64,000 nt of DNA from Ischnura elegans (GCF_921293095.1 NC_060251.1:89762566-89826565), one strand, 5' to 3'. Positions 1 to 10,985 are shown, counted from the first letter of the stretch. The notes: generated by a model from the letters alone, not told the origin. Program-made: numbers and translations.

Positions 1-1936
1 GGTAGCACCACATTTCGAATGCTTCCACTCTTGACTTCTCTGCTGCTGTCAACGTCCAAGCCTCGCTTCCATAGAGAAACATACTCCATATGTAGCATCT
101 GATGAATTGTTTCCTTACTTCTATGCTGGTATTTTCAGCTGTAAGAAGATTCTTCTTTTTGTAGCAAGCCCTCTTCGCCTGCACTATTCTACTGTGTATT
201 TCTTTCTTGCTCCGTCCATCGCTGGTAATTCGGCTTCCCAGGTAAGAGAACTCGTTCACCTCTTCAAGCTTATGCTTTCCTAGGTTGATGTTTGTTTTAG
301 CCTCCTCTCTTTTACTGCAAACTAATATCTTAGTCTTCTTTTTGTTGATTTTCAGCTGATATCTGGCCATTGTCCTTTCCATGTTTGTCAACGTCTTCTT
401 CAAATCCTTCTCTGTCTCGGCTGTGACTGCTATGTCGTCAGCAAATCGCAGCATACTAATTTTTTCTCCGTGGATATTGACACCCGAAGCTTTCTGCTTG
501 ATTTGTTGATGGCTTTCTCTATGTAAACATTAAAAATTAAGGGGGAAAGCGCACAACCTTGTCTCACCCCTTTTCTTATTCTCGCTTCTGCACCATTTGG
601 TCCACATTTGATCACAGCTTCTTGGTTTTTATACAAACTATGAATAATTCTACGATCATTGTAGAGTACACCGATTTCTTTCAAAATTCTAAGCATTGAA
701 TTCCATTCCACGTTATCGAAGGCCATCTCTAAATCGACAAATGCTATGAAGGTTGGTTTGTTTTCCTCCATTCTCTTCTCTATGATCATCCTAAGAGCCA
801 AAATTGCTTCCCTTGTGTCCCTGCTTTTCCTAAATCCGAATTGGTCCTCATCCAGGAATTCTTCTGCTCTTCGTTCAATTCTCCTGTAAATGATTCTTGC
901 CAGAATCTTCGACGCATGTGTCGTCAGGCTTATGGTCCTAAATTCTTCGCACTTCTCAGCTCTCTTCTTTTTGGGTATGGGGATGATGATGTTCTTCTCG
1001 AAGTCACTTGGTAAATCTCCTGTTGAGTACATATCGCAGATATGTAGTTTTATACAGTTGAGTTAAGACCTTTTCTCCTGCATTTTTTATTAACTCTGCT
1101 GGAATGTCATCTATTCCTGGGGCCTTATTCTTTCGCAGGTCTCTTACTGCAGCGTCAAATTCCGATCTTAAGATGCTTGCTCCAATGCTATCCTTTTCAA
1201 CTTCACTTTCCTCTTCGAGAACTTTTGAGCTAAGTTTGCTCCCGTTGTATAATTCCTCCAGGTATTCCTTCCATCTCTCGGCTTTGTCTTCGTTTTCAAT
1301 TAGAATGTTTCCATTCCTGTCCCTTATGCTATTACATTTTGTGTTTCGTTCCTTGAAATGGTTCCTCACTATTCTATAGGCCGCTTCCACTTTCCCTTTT
1401 ACGAGGTTATTTTGTACGTCCTCACATATGTTCCTCATCCACGCTTCTCTGGCTTTCCTCGCTTGGCAGCAAATCTCGTTCCTTATTCTCTTGTAGCAAG
1501 CCTGCCCTTCCTCAGTATTAGTATTCTTATACTTTCTCCTTTCTTCCATGAGGTCTAGGATTTCATCCGTGATCCATGGCTTTTTCTTAACACATTTTCT
1601 TATCCCTAGAACTTCTCTAGCGGCCTCCTGAAATCCACTTTTTATGGTAGTCCAGTTATTCTCAACTGAGTTTTCAGACTGATCTAGTCCTATCTTGTGC
1701 TCCACTACTTCTTGAAAGGCCTGTTGATTTTTTGGCTCTTTAAGTTTCACTAATTGCCAGGTGTTCTTTGCTGATTTCTTCAATTTCTTGAATTTCAGAT
1801 GGCATTTCATCATCACTAGATTATGATCACTGTCGATATCTGCCCCCGGGTAGCTTTTACAGTCCTTTATCTGGTTTCTAAACCTCTGCTTCACTAAAAT
1901 ATAGTCTAGTTGAAATCTTCTTTTGTCTCCTGGCAT
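1..1936 (-). pseudogene. LINE ORF2 remnant: endonuclease C-terminus + reverse transcriptase
   Basis: Three minus-strand frames together make one broken ORF2. Frame 1936-1004 holds the endonuclease end (residues Q-L-D-Y-I then S-D-H-N) and the pre-RT linker ending in K-A-P-G-I-D-D-I-P. Frame 1032-430 holds RT core blocks: I-P-K-K-K, the D-Q-F-G-F-R box, F-V-D-L-E-M-A-F-D (motif A), and G-V-R-Q-G-C-A-L-S-P. Frame about 495-1 holds F-A-D-D (motif C, about 438-449), Y-L-G-S and the W-T-L thumb region. Frameshifts lie near 1035 and near 490. Catalytic aspartates are still present in motifs A and C, but the protein cannot be made in one piece. Opposite-strand reading frames here are shadows. Confidence 0.9.
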
Positions 1937-1950
1937 TTTCCATAATACAA
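1..1950 (-). mobile_element. 5'-truncated APE-type LINE (copy A), continues beyond window start
   Basis: Read on the minus strand, this segment runs from the C-terminal end of an APE-like endonuclease (ending in an S-D-H-N box near 1835), through a basic linker, into a reverse transcriptase and its C-terminal extension, and is still open at base 1. The 5' end lies at about 1950, where similarity stops inside the endonuclease, as expected of an insertion truncated during target-primed reverse transcription. Its protein resembles that of copy B at 4690-7467 (same order, same RT motifs), so both belong to one broad LINE clade. I cannot name the Repbase family. The 3' tail is outside the window. 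Confidence 0.9.
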
Positions 1951-2633
1951 TGAAATCCTGGCCTTAGAGAGCTCACATTTATCATTAAAGGTCTTCCAAA
2001 AAAGCAACCATTGTCATAACAAGATTACCATTAATATAAAACAAATGCCAACACACCTACACTTGCTAAGTAGCAATATTTCTGAACATTATGAATATTT
2101 GATTGTAAATTGTCAAAAAAACAACTTTCTCCATTTAAAGAATTTGAAAAATAACACTAAAAGGACAAACCTGATAGAAATTTATCATATTTGATGGCTA
2201 AATGAAAGTTAGGAACTCTCAAACAGCAGTTTCCCTTTTGTCTTTAAATCTCAACTTTAATAACTAGTATTGAAGTTGAAATTTAGCAAATTATGATGCA
2301 AATTAAACTCAAGGAAAAGAAATCGATACAAACAAGTATGTACTGATATAAGATGAATTCGTTTGAGTGCCTGTGGAGTTCAATGAACACCTTGGATTGC
2401 CTTTTGCATGAGGAGGCACCCTCCATCTCACTGCATGCCAAAATGAAGAGGAGGGTGTCTTCATGGCTCAAGACATGTATGAAAGGGATTTCTGAGATCA
2501 AAATAAAATAGCTGGTTTGAAAATATGTATTCAATAGAATGAATAATATCAACTGTTATAATAAAATCTCATTGACTTCAATTATGCATGGTAGAAAGAG
2601 ATAAATACCTATCTAAAATCAACAATGACCTAC
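1951..2633. other. AT-rich spacer, nothing recognised
   Basis: Between LINE copy A and the hAT-like element I see no coding pattern, no inverted ends and no second copy in the window. A short minus-strand open frame (2283-2552) has no recognisable motif and is treated as chance. Confidence 0.5.
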
Positions 2634-2641
2634 ATATTGCC

Positions 2642-3293
2642 CACTGATGGCTTGCCCATAATGACTCACGGACGCCGCCCCTCCCTAAGATTTGAAAAAG
2701 GAAAAAAAATTAAATTCCCATTCCATTATAATTATACATCTATTAACCAAAGTGTTTTTTCAATCGTATAAATCGAAAATGTAGGAAAAACACGCAAAAG
2801 TAATGCGAGGAGCGTATTTGTAGCCTTAGGGCGCTGGCCAGAATGTTCCAATCCATCACCATGCAGTTTATGAAGAGTGGTAGAAGTGGGGGCTGCTGGT
2901 GCTATGCCGCATCTAAGCTTGTGCCTTATGGAAGTTTTGGGACGCTGCCCGAGCATGTGCAGAGCGGCGTATCTAGTGATCGCGCCGCCCGGCAGCCATA
3001 TGATCTTGGTGTAGCAGTGTTGCGGAATTTCTTGTTTTGGTGACCAAGTGACTTATTATGTGTAAATTGTTTTATCGAATGAGTGATTGGTACGTAAACA
3101 GGCCTAGTTGTAGTTGAGTTAATGGAGTTAGTGATTATAAGTGTTTTAGTGTTAGTGATTGTTTTGTGTATTTGAGAGTCATAATGGTCTCTTGATTGTC
3201 TAAAAAAATTCACTAAAATATACAAGATATTAAAAAATTTTGACCCCCGGTGGAGTGTGCCCCTCCTAGCATTTGACTCATGAGCCACCACTG
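2642..3293. mobile_element. non-autonomous hAT-like DNA element, 652 bp
   Basis: The element is bounded by a perfect 8-bp target duplication ATATTGCC (2634-2641 and 3294-3301). The ends are imperfect inverted repeats: CACTGATGGCT on the left and, on the complement of the right end, CAGTGGTGGCT. An 8-bp duplication with CAGTGGNGG-type ends is the hAT signature. The interior has GC-rich patches and accidental open frames, but no transposase similarity. Autonomous copies, if any, are elsewhere. Confidence 0.8.
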
Positions 3294-3301
3294 ATATTGC
3301 C

Positions 3302-4436
3302 AATCTTACCTTTGCATTCCATCTCTAGCTGCTATGAACTCCCTTCTGGCTAATCTGCTAGGCTGCTCACCAGACCTTGCAGATACTGTGGATCTGAGAA
3401 ATAGAGAGTCACACGTGAACATAATCATTACAGATACGATTCTTAAAAAAAAACTAATTTCATTCCAACACTAATATGGAAGCATAACAGCCGGGTCTTC
3501 AGTAATTTGGTTCATAATTAAATGTTAATAACCTGCCCGAACAGTCTTTGACCTCAGAAAGACAAACTGTTAACCCAACGAAATACTATGATGGAATAAT
3601 ATATTCACTAATTTTTCACTGTGATAATATCAATAGCCTCCAATGTGTAAGTGACAAAAAAGTTTTCCCTTTAATGTGCGGAATTGTGGAATGTGAAGAA
3701 TGTACAGAACACATAATTCGACTTCAATACAGTGTTGTTTTCTTATAGAATTACAATTTAAGTGTTCGTTATTTTTCATATGCCAGGATAAAAATAACAA
3801 TTTTTTTGCCAAGAGCAGAGTTTAACTTTCACCAGTGATTTTATTATGTGCCAAAGAAAAATGTTTCGAACCGTGAGGTGAATATTTCCTTGAGAGTGTA
3901 GTTTTGGGTGTTTAGGAATAAAAATGAGAGTTTCAATATAAGAGGTGATTTTTCCAAGTGATTATAGTTTTAATGGTGCGGAGTAATTATTTTAATTCCA
4001 GGAGAATTGGTTACGATTCCTCCTAATTATGAAGAAGTTTATGAAGAATGAGCATTAAAATGGGAGTTTCAAGTTTGAGGAAAAGATTTCTCTCCCTTAG
4101 TAATTTTTAGTTAGTTGGGGTAGAATAATGAATTTTACATCATGAATAATGAAAGAATGGGATAAAAAATACATTTTACATAGGAGAAGATGTGAAGATA
4201 TAAAAATTTTTTTACGAGCATCACTTTTATAGTTTATGAAATTATCTGATCATGCACTAAAAAACTGAGGAATTTCTGCTATAATTTCAGATTAAGGATG
4301 CGACTGATTATTTGTTGATTCACTCTAATCTGAACTTACGATTCCATTCTTAAATTCCTTTAAAGGAGGAGAAAATACATTTCAGCCAAAAAATATCAAT
4401 TAAGCCGTGCATTCTACATCATGTGGAACCTGTCAT
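3302..4436. other. AT-rich spacer, nothing recognised
   Basis: This stretch contains low-complexity A/T-rich DNA with recurring words such as gagtttcaa. It has no gene, RNA or mobile-element end that I can support. Confidence 0.45.
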
Positions 4437-4439
4437 GGA

Positions 4440-4580
4440 GAAAGGTGTAAGGTAGTAGATTGAGATGGTTTGGGCATGTGAAACTGAAGAGTGAGAAGTT
4501 TTTTTGAGGAAGAGAGTGTAGCCACTCCAGATGGTAGGGAAGAGATAATCAGAGTAGCTGAGAAGGAAAAACAAGGTGAT
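4440..4580 (+). pseudogene. LINE reverse-transcriptase C-terminal remnant
   Basis: Around 4456-4482 the plus strand reads R-L-R-W-F-G-H-V-K, the conserved W-F-G-H-V block found downstream of the RT domain in many insect LINEs. A shifted frame that continues A-T-P-D-G-R follows. This is a short, frameshifted relic of an element different from copy B, because copy B has no such block at its start. It lies directly upstream of the hAT-like end at 4587. Confidence 0.55.
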
Positions 4581-4686
4581 TCAGGACATTGGCGTAGCCA
4601 GGGGGGGTGCAGGGGTTCTGGACCCCACCAAAATATAAAAACACACTCATTTTCCTTCATAAAAGAAAACAAAATATTGAAAAATC

Positions 4687-7421
4687 ATGAATGAAGTTTT
4701 TTCGATTATGAAAAGTGTTAAGATGGGGGGGACTATTGGAGTGATGGGCATAGAGTTATATATACATAGTGGTGGGGAGGAAAGCCAGCGAGGGGTAGCT
4801 TTAGTATTAAACGGGAAGATGGGTAAGCGTGTGGTAGGCATAGACCAGGTAAGCGATAGGATTCTGGTGGTAGGAATTGAGGCGCGGCCCACAAACCTTG
4901 TGGTGATCCAAGTTTACATGCCCACTAGCAATCATAGGGAGGAAGAAGTAGATGAGGTGTATGAACAGCTCGAGGAAATAATTAGAGACACACCGGGTAA
5001 GAAAAATCTGGTAGTGATGGGGGACTGGAATGCCTCAGTCGGGGAAGGGAGGGATGGAAATGAAATAGGAGATTTTGGTCTAGGAATACGGAACGACAGC
5101 GGAGAGAAAGCAGCAGAATTTTGTAGGAGAAACAAATTATTCATCACAAACACGTGGTTCAATCATCATAAAGGGCGAAGGTACACATGGAAAAGTCCAG
5201 GGGATGTGGGGAGATATCAAATAGACTACATTATGGTAAGACAGAGGTTTAGGAATAGTGTGAAAAACTCGCGCAGCTTCCCTGCAGCGGATGCGGATTC
5301 GGACCACAATGCTCATGAAATGCATCATAAGTTTAAAAAGACTTGTAAGAGTTAGGAAGGCGAAGAAATGGAACGTAGAAGCCCTGAAAGGGAGTATGAG
5401 GAGAGAATATCAGGAACTAGTGGACATTAGTATGCGGGACATCGACAGCACCAAGACGGTTGAGGAAAGATGGGATAACATTAAAACGGGAATAGTCAAA
5501 GCGGCGGAGAAGTCAATTGGTTACGCTGACAGTAGAAAAATAAAGAAGCCGTGGATAACGGAGAACATGATAAGGGAAATGGAGGAGAGGAGGAAGTGGA
5601 AGAACGTGGTCACAGAACAGGGCAAAATAATGTATAGACAAATTAATAATCGATTACGGCGTGAAACAAAGAGAGTAAGGGAGGCTTGATGGAAAAGACA
5701 GTGTGAGGAAATGGAAAAGTTCCAGAAGGATGGAGAAGTAGGCGCGTTGTACGCCAAAGTGAAGTCGCTATCGGGCGGCAAAAGAGGACAAGCCATGGCT
5801 AAAATTAATACTAACCGAGCGAGAAGAGGTACAGAGTAGATGGAAGGAATACGTGGAGGACCTGTATGACGGAATGAACAGACCAGAGAGATTGACTCTA
5901 GAGGAGGAAAGTGCAGTGGAGGAGGATAATCTTGGGCCGGAGATATTAGATTCGGAAATAGAGAGAGCAATCCGTGGTATGAAGGCTAGGAAAGCAGTAG
6001 GCGTGGACAATATACCGTGTGAGCTTCTGAAGAATCTAGGGAAGGAAGGTAAGAAAAGGTTTTTCGAACCAGTGCGCAGGATCTATGACGAGGGATGTCT
6101 GCCGGAGGATTTCGTGAAGACGGTTTTAATTCCGCTTCCGAAAAAGAAGAAAGCTGTGGAATGCGGAGATTATAGGACTATCAGCCTAATATCGCATGCG
6201 GCGAAAGTGGTGCTGAGGATATTGAACAGACGAATGGAGGCGAGTGCAAACGAGTATTTAGGCCAAGATCAGTTTGGTTTCAGAAAAGGGAAGTCAACTC
6301 GTGATGCAATAGCAATAATGAGGTCCCTCGTGGAGAGGGGGCTAGAATATGACCAGGACGTGTATGCGTGTTTCGTAGATTTTGAGAAAGCGTTTGATAG
6401 GGTGAACTGGGTTAAGTTAATGGATATTCTCAAGAGAATAGGTGTAGATTGGAGGGGTAGACGACTGATTCGTAATCTGTATATGGCCCAGACTGCGCAC
6501 GTGAGGGTAGCGAACGGAGAATCTGGGTGGGCAAGCATTGGCCGAGGTGTGAGGCAAGGCTGTCCTCTATTGCCGCTGCTCTTTAACGTGTACGCTGAAG
6601 AGATGGTAAGGGAAGCGTGGGATGAGTTAGAAGCTGGAATAAAAGTGGGAGGAATGATGTTCAAATCAGAGAGATTCGCGGATGATCAGGCGTTGATTAG
6701 CCAGTCAGCGAGGGGGCTTCAGGCTCTAGTGGATGCGTTATACGAGCGTTGCGAGGAGTATGGGATGAGGATTAATCCTAAGAAAACTAAGATAATGCGG
6801 TTTTGTAAAGCATCACGAGCGAGGAATGTGAGACTCAAGATAAAGGTGGGTGGTGAAAAACTTGAGCAGGTTGAGCAATTCAACTATTTAGGCAGTACGT
6901 TAGAGGAAAACGGATACAGTAGTAAGGACATAAGGAAGAGAATCGCATTAGCGAAGGAGGCATTCATGAACAGGAAGGAGCTTCTGAGAGGATCGTTGTG
7001 GAAGAGTTTAAAGAAAAGGTTAGTGAAGAGTTTGATCTGGAGTGTAGCACTCTACGGTGCGGAAACGTGGACACTGAGGAAAGAAGACGAGAGAAGATTG
7101 GAGGCATTCGAGATGTGGGTATGGAGAAGAATGGAGAGGGTGAATTGGACGGAGAGGAAAAGGAATGACGAAGTGCTGGATATGGTTGGCGAGGAGAGGC
7201 AGCTTTTAGATGAGATACGGAGGAGACAGAAGGTATGGATGGAGTTAGTGCTTAGCGGTGAGGGGATGTTGAAAATGGTGTTAGAGGGTAGAATGTTAGG
7301 GAAACGAGGGAGGGGAAGGAAGAGAATAGGATTTTTAGATAGATTGAAAGAGAGTAGGCCTTACAGTGAATTGAAGAAGACAGCACTGGAAGGAAAGGGA
7401 GGCTCCCAGCTCACTTCTTGA
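4687..7421 (+). pseudogene. LINE ORF2: endonuclease + reverse transcriptase, broken
   Basis: The coding order is APE-like endonuclease (4720-5305; blocks V-V-M-G-D-W-N-A, Y-T-W-K-S, I-D-Y-I and S-D-H-N), linker (5306-5850), reverse transcriptase and C-terminal region (about 5800-7421). The RT part is the best preserved: it has a single open frame to a stop at 7421 with D-Q-F-G-F-R-K, F-V-D-F-E-K-A-F-D (from 6372), G-V-R-Q-G-C-P and F-A-D-D (6675-6686), so the catalytic aspartates are intact. Lesions are a frameshift at about 5311, a TGA at 5687-5689, and a frameshift near 5795. The frame carries on upstream of the first methionine-like codon. A zinc-knuckle ORF1 is not visible, consistent with 5' truncation. 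Confidence 0.9.
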
Positions 7422-7467
7422 ATACTCCATGAAAACCTACCTTAATCGGTAGAATACTAATAATAAT
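4690..7467 (+). mobile_element. APE-type LINE (copy B), 5'-truncated, with (TAA)n tail
   Basis: A plus-strand LINE of about 2.8 kb. The 3' end carries a short UTR after the ORF stop (7421) and a TAATAATAATAA tail (7456-7470). The hexamer AATCAT occurs at both edges (4684-4689 and 7468-7473) and is the probable target duplication. The copy begins inside the endonuclease, lacking roughly the first 80 residues compared with the usual domain start. Tails of the same family occur on the minus strand at 12476-12712 and 58562-58798, showing the family was active repeatedly in this genome. Confidence 0.9.
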
Positions 7468-7550
7468 AATCATTTTTCAAAATTTTACGCGGATCCCCCG
7501 TTGCTTGGGGGTATCGCCCCCCTACGCCCCTCATCTCCCCCAAAGTATAC

Positions 7551-7710
7551 GCCGGCCTCGGTGGCGGCGGGGTAAAGTCCTCGACTGCCAAACAGGAGGT
7601 CGCGGGTTTGAGTTCCGCCTGGGTAAGTTACCCCTAGCCAGGGCATGGTTGTTTGTGTGCGTTAAGCTGTTAAAATGATATTAACTCCGGTGTAAAAGGC
7701 CGTATAGTAG
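7551..7710 (+). mobile_element. tRNA-derived SINE, copy 1
   Basis: It starts GCCGGCCTCGGTGGCGGCGG and is nearly identical to the unit at 52965-53165 over the first 100 bases. A pol III B box (GGTTTGAGTTCC, 7604-7615) and an A-box-like GTGGCGGCGGGGT lie at tRNA-like spacing. The body GGTAAGTTACCC...CAGGGCATGG and the block AAAGGCCGTA are shared with copy 2. The A/T-rich tail seen in copy 2 is missing, so this copy is 3'-truncated or decayed. It is not a functional tRNA gene: there is no acceptor pairing. Confidence 0.85.
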
Positions 7711-8230
7711 GGCGGATCGGAAAAATCGATTTTTTTCAAATTCATCTGGCCCAATGAAAAAAAGTTGTGGGACCGATCAAAAGTAAGGCCTGAAATTTTT
7801 GAGACCTCTAGGTGAACCTCTGACCCTCGCTCAAATGCAATTTAGGGGGGGAAGGTCGAAATTCGAAAAACATAGTATTTTATGGTCATTTCCTAAAGAT
7901 TTTGCCGAGTTACTGTTCTTTAAGGGTAAAAATTTCGTGCATTTCGACGTATCTGCCACCGTTTAGCCACAAAATGCCTAATTTGAGCCCGCGCCCGCGA
8001 AGAAAATATTCCAACGCCCACGCAGCGTCACGGATACAAAAGCCGCAGGCCGATCCCCTCCCCTCCCCGCTGGCTTCTACCCCTCCCACGCCTCCAATAC
8101 AGCAAAATTCATCCCGCGTATGCTGCTAGGAGGTCATTTATCTTTGATAATATAAATCGGAAGATGGTAGAAGGTAATAAAGGAAGCTTAGTGAAACGAC
8201 TTGTCCCTTATTAGGTGCCTCGTCGGGGTT
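7711..8230. repeat. probable unclassified repeat with GGGCGGATCGGAAAAAT start
   Basis: Immediately after SINE copy 1 comes a stretch beginning TAGGGCGGATCGGAAAAATC, followed by a GC-rich portion (7985-8130). Its composition changes abruptly relative to both flanks. The short word GTAGGGCGGA occurs again at 42419, but no longer second copy is visible. The plus-strand open frame at 7902-8129 is Pro/Ser-rich and not recognisable. Confidence 0.3.
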
Positions 8231-8735
8231 AAACAAATCGATGTTAGCAACTTTTAGAGAAGTGATGAAATATTTTTAGATTGCCAAATAGAATGATAGA
8301 AATAATTGCCTCCACAATGAGAAAAAAATATACTTTTAAAGGCATAGTTGAAAATACGTGTGATCATCAAGTTACTGACGTGAATTTTAGTCTTTCGAAA
8401 AGTTTTGGCGGTTCCGAAGGCTGGTTGGAGTAAGTCCTTCTTCTTTTTGAGGTGGATCTTTTTACTGCAGCTACAACTTCCAACATAATCTGTTATCAGC
8501 CTGATCTTTCTTTTCATATACATACTTTTTCCATTGCCAATAGTTTGACGCATTAAGTTATAGGTCGTCATTTACCTTTTGCCAAGGATTTTTCCTTTTG
8601 TAATATTTTGCGTGAAGTCGTATTTCTTGAGTAATATGCCGATGACATTTACCACCTTATTTCATATAGAACATTTTCCAAAAGTTCTTTTAATGTTAAG
8701 AATTCATTTGGTACGTGCTCAATTAGTTTTATGCA
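8231..8735. other. AT-rich spacer, nothing recognised
   Basis: I see no supported gene or repeat here. A minus-strand open frame of 105 codons (8254-8571) has no motif I recognise. Confidence 0.4.
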
Positions 8736-8870
8736 GGAATGGCAATCGACACTAAACGAAAGTCAAAACCTGTAACATTTCAATACTTCGTTCGCGGGAG
8801 CGGAATGTAGAAACGAAACGAAATGGATTTAAACCCGGGGCGCTAAACTCAAGGTCGAAACGAAGTTGAG
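8736..8870 (+). repeat. AACGAAAC-rich interspersed repeat, copy 1
   Basis: It begins GGAATGGCAATCGACAC and is followed by AAACGAAAGTCAAAACCTGTAA, then GAAATGTAGAAACGAAACG-like text, CCCGGGG and GGTCGAAACGAAG. The same order of blocks occurs at 53861-54060 and, shorter, at 58952-59048. It has no coding potential. The family type is unknown. Confidence 0.65.
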
Positions 8871-9467
8871 TAAAAAAATATTTGTCAATCTTCTACAGAG
8901 TGTGAAGAGGTGCAAGTCACGGAACGTTCCGGAGCTGTCCAGTAAAGATAAAATGCAATAAAACAGAACTGTTGGCTTGTGTAAGCCTTGCAAAAGTCGG
9001 CATATGACTGAAGCACGGCCAAAACAACTCGAAAATACCAGAAATATAAAGAGTCTGCATTTTATATAAAGCTATTTGGAAGTCTGTACGAAAAAGTATT
9101 CAATTTTTTATATTTTTACAAATTTTGTTGTCTTTTATACAATTTTGAAGTTAAACAGTCGTAATTGATTCAAGAGCGCGCCACAAGTCAAGACATATCA
9201 ATGCTACATAGGGCTATTATCACGAGATTATTAGCGTCAGTCAAGCGTTGGCCTAGAGTTGCGCGAACTTGCCCTAAGAATGGGGCACGCAACAGATTTG
9301 GACCTAAAAATATTTTTTACGGTTAAAAATACAAATAGGACAACATTTGAATGCATGAAATTTTGAATTTATTATCAGCTTTATTAAAGTACAAGGTCTA
9401 AAATTTCCTGAAGCAAAACATGAAAATTAGAAATTTCATTGTAAAAAATACTCATACACATGCATTG
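8871..9467. other. spacer, nothing recognised
   Basis: AT-rich, with no coding pattern, inverted ends or internal copies that I can support. Confidence 0.4.
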
Positions 9468-9475
9468 GACTACCC

Positions 9476-9750
9476 CAGTGCTGAAATTATTGGGGGTGGG
9501 GGAGATGAGGGGATGGATACCCCCCAAAGCCACAGAGAAATAGACAAAATACTTTAAATTATTGTCTAGATTTGACACATAATAACTGCATCTGCTTAAT
9601 GTTAAATTTTAACTGCCAAAATGATGTGAAATGTAATTCCAGGTATGCCAATTTTCAAAAAATTTCCTGGGCCCCTCGTTGCCTGGTGGGTTGGGGTCGC
9701 CTTCCTAAGCTCCCCCATCTCCACAAAGCATATTCCTAGTTACGCAACTG
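9476..9750. mobile_element. hAT-like MITE, 275 bp
   Basis: The left end is CAGTGCTGAAATTATTGGGGG. The complement of the right end is CAGTTGCGTAACTAGG. The flanks GACTACCC (9468-9475) and GTCTACCC (9751-9758) match at 7 of 8 positions, as an aged 8-bp target duplication should. G-runs lie inside the left end and C-runs inside the right, as in the other hAT-like copies of the window. There is no transposase. Confidence 0.7.
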
Positions 9751-9758
9751 GTCTACCC

Positions 9759-10434
9759 TATATAGATTGAATAAAGAAAATGCCTTTTTAAAGAGCCATT
9801 GTAATACTTATTTTTGTAGCTTTTTGAATTTCTTTCTTATTTTATTATTAAAAGTAAAAAATTACAGTTTATCCAATATGGGTCTAAAATAAATAAAGAC
9901 GGAACAGCCGCTCTTGATTTATGAATGTAATAGTCCTTAATCTTAAAATACCACTCTCTTCCTACCACGTCAAAGATATTTCATTCCAAAACTAAAAGGA
10001 ACAGCAGAATTCAATGAAAACTTTCACAAAGAAAGCCATCGTTGTTTCTCCAGATCATTGCCATTTTATGTGTGATTTTTCAAGGTAGTTGAATTTCTCC
10101 TCGAAAGTTCTCATTAGATATTTATCTTCAGAAATTCCCGAAAAAACATTTCATGACCACTTGCTTGCGACATACACGTCTAGCGTATCTTACAGAATGT
10201 CACTCCCGAAAACCATTTAGTTAATGAGAGATGATAAAATATTCGGCTGGTAGGGGAGGGTAAAAACAGAGGGGGGAAGGAAAAATTTCAAGGAGAAGTT
10301 CCGACTTGAAGACATCAGTCACCACCATTCCGGAGTCCTACAAGGAGGCTTGAATACCTACACTTGCACCTTCCATAGAACACCCAAAGGTAAGAATAGC
10401 GGATATACCATGTCAGAATGGAATCATTCAATTG
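9759..10434. other. spacer, nothing recognised
   Basis: AT-rich unique-looking DNA. No gene or repeat could be supported. Confidence 0.4.
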
Positions 10435-10436
10435 TA

Positions 10437-10660
10437 CAGCCACTTTCAAAAGTTATAGGACAAAGTTTGTGGTACCACTTCTGCTTCTCGAGGAATTTTA
10501 GTTTCCCTTACTCTTTTTGTTTTCCTTGGTTGCTCACCGATAATATTTCGCTCGTAGGTGAAGATATATGCACTCAGACGGAGATGTAACGTAAACTAGA
10601 ATTCCACGGGAAGCAGAAGTGGCGCCACAAACTTTGTCCTAAAACTTTTGAAAGTGACTG
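10437..10660. mobile_element. Tc1/mariner-type MITE with about 70-bp inverted repeats
   Basis: The arms 10437-10505 and 10592-10660 are inverted copies starting CAGYCACTTTCAAAAGTT. A TA dinucleotide flanks each side (10435-10436 and 10661-10662). TA duplication plus a CAG start fits Tc1/mariner-type mobilisation. The arms differ at only a few positions, so the insertion is fairly young. The centre is a short AT-rich loop without coding potential. Confidence 0.8.
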
Positions 10661-10844
10661 TACATGTGGCTGTAATGGGTGTAACCACATATTCCCGGCA
10701 TTAACAAATTGGAACGTTGCTTTTATTTCGATTTAAAAAATAATAGTTACTTTCCTTAGCACTTCTCGAAACAAGCAGCTTTGTACGCAGTTATGCGCAC
10801 GAAGGAAGAAGAGTAATATATTCTTTAAGGAGGAAATTTTCCAT

Positions 10845-10985
10845 TAAAAAAAACAAATCAGTAATCGGGAGATCCGGGTTTGACTCCCAGCTAAGCCAAA
10901 TGATTTTTTCTTGGCAAATTCCATCCTTGGTGCATATAATTATCATTTGTGCATTTTTTCCAAAAGAGCATTCATTCTTCTGCAT
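10845..10985 (-). repeat. tRNA-like repeat fragment related to the 52.3-kb foldback
   Basis: On the minus strand this reads AAAAAATCATTTGGCTTAGC, then GGGAGTCAAACCCGGATC. That matches the left arm of the foldback at 52299-52461 (AAAAATCATTCGCCTTGGC, then a GAACCCGGATCCC block). The B-box-like GGGTTTGACTCCC lies on the plus strand at 10876-10888. Only one arm is recognisable here. Confidence 0.5.

Larger units (their letters stand above)
4587..7550. mobile_element. hAT-like element split by LINE copy B
   Basis: The left part (4587-4689) starts CATTGGCGTAGCCAGG and continues through a G-run and a GGGGTTCTGGACCCC palindrome. The right part (about 7474-7550: TTTTCAAAATTTTACGC, then C-rich blocks) aligns with the right part of the hAT-like element at 9476-9750. 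Between them sits LINE copy B, so the LINE landed inside an older hAT-like insertion. The final few bases of the right terminus are missing because SINE copy 1 abuts at 7551. Confidence 0.6.

Noticed and set aside
2732-3303. Open frames on both strands
   Set aside because: They lie entirely inside a 652-bp hAT-like element and have no recognisable protein similarity.
5521-6010. Minus-strand open frames opposite LINE copy B (also 6269-6664, and 1104-1558 opposite copy A)
   Set aside because: They are shadows of the LINE coding strand: the plus (or minus) RT frame carries all recognisable motifs and the opposite frames have none.
7551-7710. tRNA gene
   Set aside because: A and B boxes are present, but there is no acceptor-stem pairing or anticodon arm, and a second copy with an AAAT tail exists at 52965. 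It is a SINE.
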